Source of the DNA: Lytechinus pictus
Lineage: Eukaryota > Echinodermata > Echinoidea > Temnopleuroida > Toxopneustidae
Direction of reading: 5' to 3'
Length of the DNA: 64,000 nt
Assembly: GCF_037042905.1 (NCBI RefSeq)
Contig: NC_087247.1
Coordinates: forward strand, 81,024,920-81,088,919
Position numbers and translations under genes: made by a program. This document shows, piece by piece, positions 11,015-22,261 of this stretch; position 1 is the stretch's first letter, and each line of letters begins with the position of its first letter. The notes beneath the pieces are model-generated. The model searched no databases and had not been told where the DNA came from. It saw only the letters and a list, made by a program, of their open reading frames with translations.

Positions 11015-11610
11015 AAAAAATAAAGAGAAAGAAATAGAGGAGAGAGGGGGGCGGAGAGAGAGAGGCGGGAGAGAGAGAGAGGGGCGGAGAGAGAGAGGCG
11101 GGAGAGAGAGAGAGAAGTGACAAAGAGAGGAAAAAAGACAGGGAAAGAATAAGGAGAAAGGACGGGGGAAAGAGTAAAAAAATGTAAATACAAAGATGGC
11201 ACTAAAGAGAGAAAAAAATAAAACAATAGATTTACAAGATAGAAAATAGCCTTAAAAGGAAAGAACGAAAAGATATATAGATAGAAAAAGAAGAAAGATA
11301 AATTTGACAAGGGAAGAGAAAAAAGATAAAAAGATAAAATGGAAAGGAAGAAAGAAGAGAGAGAGAGTCATTAGAAAGAAAGAAAAAGAAAAAAAATAAG
11401 GAAAAAGAAGAGAGGGGTTGATTAAAATAGAAAGAAAGAAAAGATGGATAGGAAGGAAAGAAAGAGAAAGAAAAGATGGATAGGAAGGAAAGAAAGAAAA
11501 GATGGATAGGAAGGAAAGAAAGAGAAAGATGGATAGGAAGGAAAGAAAGAGAAAGATGGATAGGAAGGATAGAAAGAGAAAGATAGATAGGAAAGAAAGA
11601 AAGATACTTA
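11015..11610. repeat. Purine-rich tract with GGATAGGAAGGAAAGAAAG minisatellite
   Basis: The + strand is nearly all A and G for about 600 bases. It holds (GA)n runs and, at about 11440-11600, five to six units of about 25 bp containing AAGATGGATAGGAAGGAAAG. Open frames here are compositional. The tract is a candidate for triplex DNA. It lies in the interior of the composite transposon, before the transposase. Confidence 0.75.
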
Positions 11611-11619
11611 AAAAGAAAG

Positions 11620-12425
11620 GGAAGTTATATGCTTCTGTATGTGTGGATGTAAAGGTGTGTTTGTGTATGTGCGACATCATCATCCCCCCCCCCAGGTCTG
11701 AGGACGTGTCTACGCCACTGCAATCATTCTGTCTTCTAAACATACACTTTCAAAATTCACATTTCAATCGTAGCCGCTAATACATTTACACTCACAAAAC
11801 AAACACATTCATCAGTGATCAGCACACATCTACAAATATTGCAAATCAAACGTTTAAATGAAATAATGACTGCAAACAAAAGACAAAATAACACAAAATA
11901 TATTTGTCTCATTGATTTTAGAAAATATATATTATTGATGAACCTTCATGGAAGGAATATATAAACTTTGAGCAACAATATGCTGGAAGGAATTATACAG
12001 ATGGTTCTAATAGAATACACAAAAGAAAAAAAATATAGATCATGTCATGAAGAAAACAATATGTAACTTTAAGACGTATACTGTAACATAAACATAGGTT
12101 TTTAAAAAATGATACGTAACTAATTACATTAAGCAAACTTTAACCGAAAACATCATGATGTTGTAATGCCCGACCCTTAAAAATGATACATGAAATTATG
12201 TCTACAATTCGTGTCCTTTCTGAAGCTGATATCAAAATTAAAACTGATCAAGTACTTCGCAGAATGAACTGCGGATCACCTAATAACAATGTCAATAATT
12301 ATTGTCATAATGATACTAAAAAAGTAATAACAAAATATTGGTATTTGGAAAATCATAACTGGCAATATCAATAATAGTAAAAAATAAAATAAAAATGATT
12401 AAATAGGAAGACGAGCATGTAAGAT
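11620..12425. other. A+T-rich spacer inside composite transposon
   Basis: No gene or paired repeat is recognised between the purine tract and the transposase. An open frame at 12183-12374 looks like chance. Confidence 0.5.
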
Positions 12426-12429
12426 AAAG

Positions 12430-13394
12430 TTAATTGACGGGGTACAAGTCTGTGGCAATCTGTGTCCACAAATGAAAGAGTGGACTTGCCGAAAAGCGCT
12501 GTGACCACATGAACTCACAAAGGTAGTCGCCTATCATGGCTCTGTTGGTTGGACCTTGTTGTGCCTTGAACTTCGCCTTCGCTCTCTGCCACATTGACTC
12601 GACTCTGTTGGTAGTCACACCGGTGTTCGGATCAACGAAGTTGAGTGTGTGGTTTACCACCCCGTGCTGGTATTGTCCCGGCAAGTTTGGTAGGTTGTTG
12701 TATGCTCTCCACATATCGGTCCAGATAATGCTGCCGGGTGCCACCCATTGTTGGATGATGGGCAGCAGGGTAGCCGCGTCCCGCTGCTGGACCTCGACCA
12801 GAAAGCCTATCTTGCGGGCGGGTTCGTAGCCACCGAGGACCCACTTTTCTGGTCGGGCGCGTCCTACGTTGTTTTTCCTTCTCGCAAAAAGAGACTTGTC
12901 AATCTCAACTAGGACACCCGGACCCCCGATCTGCTGCTGGTGGTTTTGGAAGTACTGGACGCAGATGTCGCGAAAAAACTGCATCCAGTCCACCGTCGTT
13001 TTGTTCGAGACTCCAACTTCCTTCGTGATGATGTCCTGAGACAGCCCTCGAGCACGACCGCAGTTAGTTGACCATACGTAGGAAAGGGCAACTATCTGCC
13101 AGAGTTGAAGATGGCTCCTTTCAAAGAAGCTGCCCTTTCTGATGTTCACCGTCTTCCGACAGGGTTTGCGCAACGCCATGTGATGCCATCAACGGCCCTG
13201 TTATATGCCCCTTCCCGACATGGATGACCGCAGGTAGGACAGTCCATATGTGTTGCAAGAAGTCCATGGTTTCGGCACCAGAGAACCATGCCGTCGATGT
13301 CGTATTTGAATCTATGCCCAATCTCGGTCAGACTGATTCCCTCAAACTCTGCCTGGTCAGGCAAATTGCTGCCCTGAGGCTGAGCAGCAGCCAT
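12430..13394 (-). pseudogene. Merlin/IS1595 (ISXO2-like) DDE transposase, one frameshift
   Basis: A DNA transposase that would cut and paste its own element. The frame 13179-12430 (249 codons) holds a DDE core: EIDKSLF (D94), WTDMWRAY (D155) and NRVESMW (E194), with the family's H...FVDP..G..TNR.E signature. The preceding frame (13394-13146) starts MAAAQPQGSN and carries a zinc ribbon: CPTCGHPC, then WRCA, with the last Cys pair continuing in the second frame as KPC. The two frames overlap, and joining them needs one base near 13160-13170, where an A run may have lost a base. Total length of about 320 residues fits the family. Upstream residues R41-N60 look like a helix-turn-helix. No introns. 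It is probably inactive because of the shift, although all three catalytic residues remain. It sits inside the inverted arms at 5940-19931. Confidence 0.85.
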
Positions 13395-13399
13395 GATAA

Positions 13400-14167
13400 A
13401 AATTCAACTCGAGTTTTGACGCCAAAGATGTTTGGTCAACGACTGATCTGACACTGGGTTTTCTCGAGGGTTTTTATTTGGAAGTGGGGGGGGGGGGTCA
13501 TTTTTATCATTCATCTTTGGAGTTTCTCTGATGATAACATTTTTGCCGCAATCAAAAGGTATCCCGCTTCATTCTCACGCCCCTGGGGGCCACTCTATAT
13601 ACAACGCTGTAACCATGCGCGTGCACAAATATGCGGAATAAGTGGCATTTTTTTCGGGCAGGATCCCTTTAAGGGTATCAAAATCGCTCATTTAAGAGAA
13701 AAGGGTTTTTTCAGAGCAAATTCCGCGCTAAGGGTTATCTTTTCCCTATCTGAAGCAAAATAAAAATGTTCCTAATTGATAATTAAAAGTGATTTTCACT
13801 CCTTTTTCACTGACTTACAATTTAAATACGGTCGCATCATATATATATATTTTTTTTACAACAATGCAAATTCTTCTATAGTTCTATCACGCAAAGTTTT
13901 TAGGTACTATGTAGAAACAATGTTACCGTGCACAAGGTGGGGGGGGGGGGGTGAGGGCGAAGATAGTAGCTTTATCGGTGGGAGCAAAGCATTTTTTCTT
14001 CTTCTTAGCTTCAGTGGGTCCTTTCCAAAGATATAAAAAGTAATATAGGCACTAGAATGTAATAATGTTGTACTATAACGATCTGTAAAGAGCTGTGCCC
14101 AAAATGCAAACTTTCTATATACCAAAATGTAAAATGTCTCACTCGGTCTCTACGCTACCTCACATAG
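13400..14167. other. Interior of composite transposon, no gene
   Basis: Poly-G/C runs (about 13487, 13937) and A+T-rich sequence between the transposase and the next nested element. No gene is supported. Confidence 0.5.
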
Positions 14168-14171
14168 TAAT

Positions 14172-17100
14172 GGGCAATTCCATGGTAACGGAATTACAAA
14201 TCAGAGAATTTTGGCTGTTATTTTTGCTCACAGCATCCAGATATCTCAATATTTTCCCATTTTCTAAACTTAATACTATGCATGGCCACTTGTGCTATAT
14301 TCTGAACCAAGATTTTTAGAAAACCCCTCACACGTTCAGATGTGAATGACGGATATGTGCTATGGTAACGGAATTACCAGAGAAATGAGTCCCTTTGCAA
14401 CCCAAAGTTTAGTAAAAGTTTCTCTGAAATCTACAACACACTAGCTCCAAGCTAATGTCTGATTCAATTTATTATAATGTCAACTTTATTTTGAAAGTAA
14501 TTTATTCACAAATATTATCAACAAATTTTTGTGATTGGTCTTTCTTTTGGGGAAGTACATGGTAACGGAATTACACATAATGGTAACGGAATTACGCCTC
14601 TGACATTTGAGAAGGAAAATGTTATTTTTAGGCATTTATGACTGAAGAAATGCCTCAATAAAGCTTGTTTATATATTCTTCTCTGATACTTAACACAAAC
14701 TAAGTACTTTACGTCTATAATATCAAATAACATACAAGTATATTTTATGTAATAAGTGTCTCTACCATAAATAACAGAATTTTACAAAATATTAGGGATC
14801 AGTGGTAATTAAATTTTAGTACATTTTCAACTTCAGGGGTATTAGGACTTACTAGCCATTTTTTGCCTCCTGTACTGATGAAAAGAATTATGCAAAGGCC
14901 AAAAATCATCACTAATACTCATGGTAACGGAATTACATGGACTAAAGCCAAACTAGTAAACATGAGGAATTTTACAAAAACTGAGGACAGCATGTGCTCA
15001 GATCTGCATATTTAGTCAAAAAATTGTGTAAATGGTAGTTTAAGATATTCTAAAGTCTTGGAATATTCAAAAGAAACAGCTTTACATACCATTGGCATCT
15101 TAAAACAGTTAAACTGAAAACTTTCTATTTGGTTGTTCAATAAATGTACTAAAAACGAGAAACAATGCTCAAACCACATGAAAATAGTGTTGACATTCAC
15201 ATTTTGAAAGAATGTTGTGGACAACTAAGCAATAAATTGGTCCTACATTAGTGCACCAATTAATCTAATTTTCTTTAAAGGTAAGGATTCATTTACTGTC
15301 TATATGTGGCTCACTGAGGACTGCAAATATAACAGTTCTGTTTATAAAGTCAATATCATCTTCTGGACAGATGTATTTCCCAGATGTGACACTAAGAAAC
15401 TGTAATGATTTGATGATCATAAGTCATATTCATGACCTGAGGTGGTTTTCTTAGGCCATGATTTTTTATTTGATCTCTATTTTAAAATTTTATCTTTCAT
15501 ATAAAATATGAAAATTTATCCGAGATGAGTTTTTATCTTCCGACTTCCGTATCTAAAGATATGTGACAAAGCAGTGCCGAGGATGTAGACATGTCAATCG
15601 CATATCCAACCTTTGCATCACAGATGATGTGCCTGCGCCAATGTTCCTTTGAAGAAAAAAAAGAACTTCTAATTGGGTGGAGGCTATTCTCTCTATCCTT
15701 TTTAATTTCAGCAATATTTCTAGGTCAATTGAATTCGCTCAAACTTTGAAATAAAAATAAAGGAAAAATAATAAATCATTTAATCATGAGAGTACTACTC
15801 TAACATTATTCTTGTACATGTAGATTAAAGAAATATTTCAAATTGATTGACTAATATTGTCTTTGAAATGAAATGAGGTAGGAAATGTGAAATTGACTTC
15901 TAAAATAAAGTATTGTTCATTTTTTCAATTAAATCCCTGTAAGCACAGAATTTGATTGATGCAATCTCACTCATTTGCCGAACCTCATGGCAGAAAGGCT
16001 TTTCATTGGTTGAATGAGATAAGTGCTATAAAAAACAGCCTTTTTCATTGGAAATTGCTTCATAAATAGACATGTGTCACAGAGATAAAACAGAGATAAA
16101 TGGTTATTAGAATACCATTTTGGAAAGAACTTTAGGTTATTTTATTATATCACTAATATTTCAATAGATATAAAATATTGTATTTTATCTCAGACAAATG
16201 TATCTCAGAATACTACCACTGTCTCTTTGAATTTCTTTCACAGCAGAATGCTGTACATTTCTACCCATTTCCAATTAACTTTGTCTTCTGTTATGTTGCT
16301 GTTCTCAGATGTTTTGTTATTGATGACACTGTTGGTCTCAACATTATCACCATCCTCTCCTTAGAGGAGTGTTCATTCTGTGTATCATCCTTACTTGAAG
16401 GGTCATCGTTGTTACTCACTTACTCCATCCATGAAGTACTGATTATTGAATGATGCTGACTTTGCATGTTTCTGAACATCCATTGCATAGGGGTGGAGAA
16501 CAGTATTGGTTTGGTGCTAATTAAGACATATTGAATATCTTTGTCAAAATCCACCATACTTTCGGAATGTCATCTGTATCAAGATTTAGTATGATGTTTT
16601 TGGCATGTGGCTCTTGCAACATCTGCAAATTATGGATCTCACTTCAACCTTTTCCACTCATTACTTTTTACTGCTCGTTACACTGTTCGCCAATGCCAGA
16701 GTCTGGTCCCTCACCATGGCTTGTTGCAAAGAATCTTTCGATGCAAGGAGAGTTACACATAAGATATCGCTTAAATTGTTCGGCAATTCCATCTGAAAAA
16801 TATAGCCACTTCTTTGAAGCATAGAAATACTCCCAGCCATCCCATAATTTTTTTTACTGAAAAGTTCACTACAGACTGTCGAGGGTGAGTTTATCAGAGG
16901 GTAGAGGCACTTACAAAAGAATTAAATGCCATTCTTTTCCAAGGCACACACTGTGAACATGGTCACTCCGTGATTGTGCGTCCAGTATTTTGGATCTCAT
17001 TAGAACTGGTTCTTGGCAGTGCCATTTTTGGCAAAATCAATCTGGATGACAATTTTGTTTAGATCATCCTGCATATTATAATCATTCTTCTACTCCACCC

Positions 17101-17923
17101 CAAGAAGTGATTGCCCATTTATCATTTGTAAGGCATTCACCTACATTGTATGCTCCATCAATATACTTTATTAATGCCAATGTACATTATATTGCCTTTA
17201 TTCTGAATGTTATACTGAATTTGAGCTTGCTGTCAAGTAATTGTATAATCTCATCCTGATTTGGAGTGTAATTACTAATCAGAAGGCTTTTAATGTTCAT
17301 AACTATGAACTAAAGCTAAGATATCAACATGCTAATGGAACAAAATGGGCTAACGCACACCCCTTAAAAGATATGATAATGGTAATTCCGTTACCATGTA
17401 ATTCCGTTACCAGAGTTACAGCAGAATTAGAAATGATATTTTAAAAAAATGTTGCTAAGTCTTTAGTAAGTCACATGAAATCAGAGAATTCAGAATTATA
17501 TCAAATTCAAGTAAGGATTTAGTTCATAGGAAAAACTTTTTAAGTTTTTGGTAACGGAATTACATCCATTTTTGTAGTAGATTGCAAAATTTTCTCTGAT
17601 AAATTTGAAAATACCCATGATAAAGACATTTGCTACTGGTAATTATTACACCTTCACACACAAAATTAGATGATTTTGAACCAAAAATGTAAAACATTTT
17701 TTTAGTTACCAAATTTATCCAAAATAATGTAAAATATATGTTCTCTAATTGAAAATGGTCATCAAATTCAAAAGATTGTTCAGCAAAAAACGTAAAAGGT
17801 ATTTGAAAAAGGTTTTCAGTTCCTTAAAATATAAGGTTTTGTGTGAAAAGGTCACTCACATTCAGATCCATACTATTAATTTTGAAATTTATTGTTTTTA
17901 CCTTCTCCCATGTGGAATTGCCC
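14172..17923. mobile_element. DNA transposon, GGGCAATTCCA ends, 4-bp TAAT duplication
   Basis: Left end GGGCAATTCCATGG and right end CATGTGGAATTGCCC are inverted copies. TAAT flanks both sides (14168-14171, 17924-17927). Eight copies of TGGTAACGGAATTAC cluster near the ends: forward at 14183, 14363, 14560, 14581, 14922 and 17549, inverted at about 17382 and 17398. A ruined transposase lies on the minus strand (about 16680-17130). The 4-bp duplication suggests a superfamily such as Sola, but this is inference. It inserted inside the composite Merlin-type transposon. The same end pattern with a different internal motif occurs at 56472-58686. Confidence 0.8.
16680..17130 (-). pseudogene. Degenerate DNA-transposase fragment
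   Basis: Reading the minus strand downward from about 17080 gives IQIDFAKNGTAKNQF, then in a shifted frame YWTHNHGVTMFTVCALEKNG, and after another break YFSDGIAEQFKRYL and RFFATSHGEGPDSGIGEQ. This order (acidic residue plus N, then a W.H..V block, then an FSDG..QFK block, then FFATSHG.GP.DGIG) matches a transposase type repeated in many uncharacterised invertebrate proteins. I cannot name its superfamily with certainty. Stops and shifts make it a pseudogene. It lies centrally in the 14172-17923 element and probably encoded its transposase. Confidence 0.55.
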
Positions 17924-18435
17924 TAATATAATATTATGAAGTGCCCCTTTTGGACCCCCTCACAAGTAGAATACCAAAGTAAAATGTATAAAAATTGAAG
18001 GAAATAATGTGCTTTCACGACAGGGGGAGGGGAATTAGGGGCATGGTTTCCAGGTTATCTGCAGGGAGCAAGGGTCGATACATATCGGAGCTACATTTTG
18101 GGGATTCTTTGAGATGACCCCCCCCCCCCACCCCCATGCGCGTATCCAGTATTTTATACCCCTGGGGGCCCGACCAGATTTTGGGCGCCCTTAGGTAAAA
18201 TTTGGAAAATGCCGCCCCCCCCCCACATGCATGATCAAAGTAAACTATATCTCGACACATTTTTTTCAAATTATAAAAAGATTTAACCCTAAAAAGGCAG
18301 AGTAATGTGTGTTTGGTTTTTATTTTCGGGGGGGGGGGGTGTTCTCAGACATGGAGCGACAAACTGTTCTGAAACTTGGCATGTAGTGTACATAGAGCAT
18401 TATATATTAAATAAACCTATAAGGTCAAACGTCTC

Positions 18436-19931
18436 TCTGAGCACATGACTCTCTCCAGGGCCCTGGGAAGCGGGGGTGATAGGGGTGCTGCAGATTTTTC
18501 AGGGGATGCACAGCAACCCCCTGCAAAATGTGTTGTATATATATACAGGGGCGGATCCAGGGGGGGGGGGCGAATCGGACGCGCCCCCTCCCCCTTTCAG
18601 GATGATTTGAGGAGTTCAGGCTGTTTAGAGGGGGCCGATTCGGCCGCGGCTGCGCCCAAGTCCCTTTTTTAGACCTTAAAAACCCGCTGGACCCCCCTTT
18701 AAAAAAAAAAATCATTACTAATTTAATAAAAATTGTTTTCCCACCCTGCCCTCCCCCACTGACAGAATTTCTAATTGGTCACTTTTGCAGAAAACATTAC
18801 GAAATGACGGTTAAAAATTATTTTTTTTATGCTAACCACCCCCCCCCCCCCCCACCCGCTCATCAGCTCTTGAGCGGCTGGTTGCGACCTCTTTACGCTC
18901 AAGTACTGATTCATGCCCACGTTTCTCAACAGGTAGGGAAGCTGGTCTCCGCCACCTCCCCCCCCCCCCTTCACAAATCCTGGATCCGCCCTTGATATAC
19001 ATGTATATTAATCTCAGCACCCCGGTGAAAAAAATTGTTCCCAGGGCCTTGGCTCTCTCTGCCACTTTTTATTGTTTTTCCATCCGACTGCACAAACATA
19101 AATATTCATTTGTATATAATCAACCAATCATAGATGAACATAAGCATGGATGAGTATAAGGAACCAATCAGAAATCATCAAAGTTATATGAAGGGTAAAC
19201 CTAAATGGATATCAGGTGCAGTTAGTGTGCGAGACTGAGAGTAATGACATACACGTAATATGATCACCTCCCTGCATGTAGTGAGTGTATGCGCATGCAA
19301 ACAAAAGGATGAAATGTACATTGCATGTCCCAGGTGGTATGGATGGAGATGGTAGGGCATGTGAAAAATTGAAAAATGTAATCTACTAGCATGAAATCAA
19401 CATAGCATACAATCAACATAGCATACAATTGTAAAGGGAAGGAAAGTTCTCTGACCTAGAGTTCAAAACAAGGCTCTACATTATTATTTCTTATTTCATC
19501 GCTAAATCTATGTGTATTCACATTTTTCACATTTCTTATTTCATTCAAACAAGCACACACACGCACACCCCACACACAACAAACATCAACCACTCTGCAC
19601 AACCACTACCGTAATACTTGGTGCAAGCTGAAAGAGGGGGAAAAAATCTTTTTGAAGATACCATAGAAAAACTCGGTCTTCTTGCACTTCACTAGGTGGT
19701 ACGTACTGTACGCGTACCGACTGCTTATGTGCAGCGCTGAGCTTCAAGCGACCGAGTGATTCCGAAATAGGTGTAAAACTTTGTAAAAAAAAGTGTCAAA
19801 ACGGCAAATATTCAACTTCTACTGGACTTTGGAGGCTCAGATGCAAGTATTTTAGGTTGTGAATTATTTAGGGTGAGATTGTACATGTTTGAAAACCATT
19901 AAACGGGGAGGTGCGAAACTACACTAGCGCC
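18436..19931. repeat. Right inverted arm of the composite transposon
   Basis: This is the inverse of the left arm, uninterrupted except for the shared hAT-type MITE (18546-18994). It provides the empty site for the Mutator-like insertion that splits the left arm. Confidence 0.75.
18546..18994. mobile_element. hAT-type MITE in right arm
   Basis: CAGGGGCGGATCCAG on the left, CTGGATCCGCCCTTG on the right, TA-rich flanks. It is the inverted counterpart of 10286-10707. Confidence 0.65.
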
Positions 19932-19939
19932 GAAATCAT

Positions 19940-20370
19940 ACCAAAAAAATCAACAGGTTGCATGTCACGTATAATCGCTGATGGCACTACATCATAAAAT
20001 AACGGTGAACAGCGAAAAAAATGCGGAGCGCCTAGAACGCAACCAGCAGTACAGCTGATCTGACGTCAACGACGCAAACAAGTAAGTTTATTAAATAATA
20101 TCGCGCGCCCTCTCTGTGCGTATAGAGAGAACCAGCGAATCGGCCCCATGCCTGCTTCGACATCAAGAAAAATCATCGATATAAAGTACCAGAAAGACAG
20201 AGAGGAATTGAAATTGGCTTCATATCGTTTGGTAAGTTTCATATCCAAAGCTTATCTCACATTAAATAGGTATCTATTTCTAATATTTACAATAGACGAA
20301 TAAACGTATTGCAAGTGCCGTGCCAGTGGTTATCCTGTGCACGGCGGTAGTAATGTTCCCGTGGGTGAGT
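19940..20370. other. Unique-looking sequence, no gene recognised
   Basis: Flanking DNA to the right of the composite transposon. Several short open frames overlap on both strands, none with recognisable similarity. Confidence 0.4.
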
Positions 20371-20373
20371 ACT

Positions 20374-20814
20374 AGTAGAGGCGCACAATATGGGAGACTC
20401 TCTCCAATAGGGGAGACAATCTCCCACATTGGAGTCTTGCTTTGCAAAAGGACAAAAGAAACAACACCAACAAAAGCATGATTTTTTCCACCCAAAATTT
20501 TGTCTCACTGAGGTCAGAAGCCCATTTGTTCTGTGTGTGATTGACAACAAAAATCCTTATCAAAACAAAAGTAGACGGTGAATATTTAAAGTAGACGGTG
20601 AAAAGGGGTAATTTTTCATGAGGAATCTGCTTATCACATTTTTATTTGCCGCCAAGGTAATCCTTTTGCAGCAAATGTAAACAAAGGAAATTGGACTCCA
20701 AAACTGGAGACTGTCTCTGAAATTGGATACCCAAATTCTTTACAAAAGTCTCTGATATTGGAGATAATCTCCCACATTGGAGACAGTCTCCAATATTGGC
20801 CGTGCGCCTCTACT
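20374..20814. mobile_element. MITE with AGTAGAGGCGCAC ends and TCTCCAATATTGGAGA motifs
   Basis: Perfect 13-bp inverted ends (20374-20386, 20802-20814). Near both ends lie variants of a palindrome, CTCCAATATTGGAG and GGGAGATTGTCTCCC-like, in at least five copies. No coding potential. The target duplication could not be fixed because the end sequence reads partly as its own flank. Confidence 0.65.
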
Positions 20815-20849
20815 GACAGCTCGAGAACTTGCGAAATGATAACACACAC

Positions 20850-21240
20850 ACAAATGAAACACACTTACACTACTTGGGTTCTCTCCCTATATTATACACT
20901 CGTGATACAGTCCCCACTCTACGGGAAATCAAGTTTGATTTTCACGGCGGTGGGGACAGTTTCAACAGTATAGTATACTCGTGATGCAGTCCCCGCGCTA
21001 TGGGATACACAGTTCACTCTGCACGCAGTGGGGACAGTTCCAACAGTATAGCTATACTCGTGATACAATCCCCACGCTATGGGATACACATTTCGTTTGG
21101 CACGCAGTGGGGATAGCTCCAACAGTATATTATACTCGTGATACCGTCCCCTCACAACATAAAATCGTGCTCGTTCAACAAGGGGATGGGGACAGTTTCC
21201 CAGTGCAACGTGACAAGGAAGACTCATTCAAAACCTTCGG
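20850..21240. repeat. Tandem array with GTGATACAGTCCCCAC units
   Basis: About four units of roughly 80 bp, each with ACTCGTGATACAGTCCCCAC followed by CAGTGGGGACAGTTCCAACA (so each unit is itself a near-palindrome). A shorter inverted copy lies at about 23845-24120, so this is one arm of an inverted-repeat element. Open frames across it are compositional. Confidence 0.7.
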
Positions 21241-21482
21241 GAATTATTATTATTGTCATGTTAAACCGAGGTTGTTATACCGAGGTTTTTTACCTGACTG
21301 CTAAGAAAGCACGAATGCCTGTGAGCAAGCAACCAGGGGACCAACGGCTTAAGGTCCTCTCCGAGGGACCTGGTAATGAGGATAAATGCCTTACCAAAGG
21401 GCACTAGCGCACCACTTGGGAATCGAACCCGGGTCCCCGGAATCCGAAACCCCCGCTCTACCGACTGAGCTATCGCGCCTCA
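21241..21482 (-). mobile_element. tRNA-derived SINE
   Basis: On the minus strand: tRNA-like head with box A TAGCTCAGTCGGTAGAGC and box B GGGTTCGATTCCC, then a body (CTTTGGTAAGGCATTTATCC...) ending in an ATT-repeat tail. The acceptor stem pairs imperfectly and the body follows directly, so it is a SINE and not a working tRNA gene. A matching SINE lies inverted at 23513-23727, in the partner arm. Confidence 0.8.
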
Positions 21483-21485
21483 TCA

Positions 21486-21676
21486 TATATTATCATTATT
21501 ATCATTATTATTATTTTATCATAATTATTATTATTGTTATTTAATCATAATTATCATTAGGCCTATTGTTAATTATTATTGTTATTTAATATAATTATCA
21601 TTATTATTGTTATTATTTATTTTATTATTACTATCATCATCATACATCATTATTATTCTTTGTATATATTGTTATT
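21486..21676. repeat. ATT trinucleotide microsatellite
   Basis: Interrupted (ATT)n/(ATC)n sequence that continues after the MITE at 21679-21978 (to about 22260) and again at 22640-22760 and 23700-23845. SINE tails here are of the same composition. Confidence 0.8.
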
Positions 21677-21678
21677 TA

Positions 21679-21978
21679 TGGTGGCCCTGAAGGGACATAG
21701 CAAATAGACCAAATCGCGAATATTCACGACGAAATTGGCGACGAAATTCACGATGTCGCCAATTTCGTCGTGAATTTCGTCGGCAATTTGAATATTCACC
21801 ACGAAATTCACGACATCGTGAATTTGGTCGCGAATTATTCACGACGAAATTCACGACGTCGTGAATTTCGTCTTGAATAATTTGCGACGAAATTGGCAAC
21901 GAAATTGGCGACGTCGTGAATTTCGTCGTAAATATTCGCGATTTGGTCTATATTTGCGATGTCCCTTCAGGGCCACCA
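21679..21978. mobile_element. 300-bp palindromic MITE, TA duplication
   Basis: Ends TGGTGGCCCTGAAGGGACAT and its inverse, flanked by TA on both sides (21677-21678, 21979-21980). The arms extend nearly 50 bp, and the centre is made of alternating AAATTCACGACG and CGTCGTGAATTT blocks, so almost the whole element can fold on itself. TA targets suggest a Tc1/mariner-like mobiliser. It inserted in the ATT microsatellite. Confidence 0.8.
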
Positions 21979-22261
21979 TAGTTATTATCCTTTATTATAT
22001 TATTATTATTGTTGTTTTATTATTATTATTATTTTTATTATCAATATTTTGTTATCATTATTAATATAATTATTTTTAAAAATATCATCATATATCATTA
22101 TTATTCTTTATTATTGTTGTTGTTATTATGGTTATTATTCTTTATTATATTATTATTATCATCATCATTAATCATTGTTGTTGTTATTAATATTGTTATC
22201 ATCCCTTATTATATTATTATTGCTGTTATTATTTTGTTATTTTTATTATATTATTATTGTG

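Larger units (their letters stand above)
5940..19931. mobile_element. 14-kb composite Merlin-type transposon with 1.5-kb inverted terminal arms
   Basis: The termini are GGCGCTAGTGTAGTTTCGCA and its inverse. Flanks GAAATCGT (5932-5939) and GAAATCAT (19932-19939) match at 7 of 8 bases, fitting an 8-bp target duplication. The arms (5940-6596 plus 9987-about 10830, and about 18436-19931) are inverted copies of about 1.5 kb. Inside lies a Merlin/IS1595-type transposase (12430-13394, minus strand); Merlin elements are known to make 8-9 bp duplications, which agrees. Later insertions at 6597-9986 and 14172-17923 inflate the length; without them it would be about 6.8 kb. A Polinton is unlikely because no polymerase or retroviral-type integrase is seen. 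Confidence 0.75.

Noticed and set aside
10966-11743. Long minus-strand frames rich in Ser, Phe and Leu
   Set aside because: Compositional artefact of the purine tract and minisatellite.
15012-16453. Several + strand frames of 60-90 codons as genes
   Set aside because: They lie within the 14172-17923 transposon; those at 16531-16824 are antisense to transposase remnants and none has recognisable domains.
5940-19931. Polinton/Maverick, because of long inverted ends
   Set aside because: 8-bp and not 6-bp duplication, no polymerase, packaging ATPase or integrase; a Merlin-type transposase is present instead.
21400-21482. A tRNA gene on the minus strand (and on + at 23513, minus at 37909)
   Set aside because: Box A and B are present, but acceptor stems pair poorly and each head runs into a SINE body with a simple-repeat tail.
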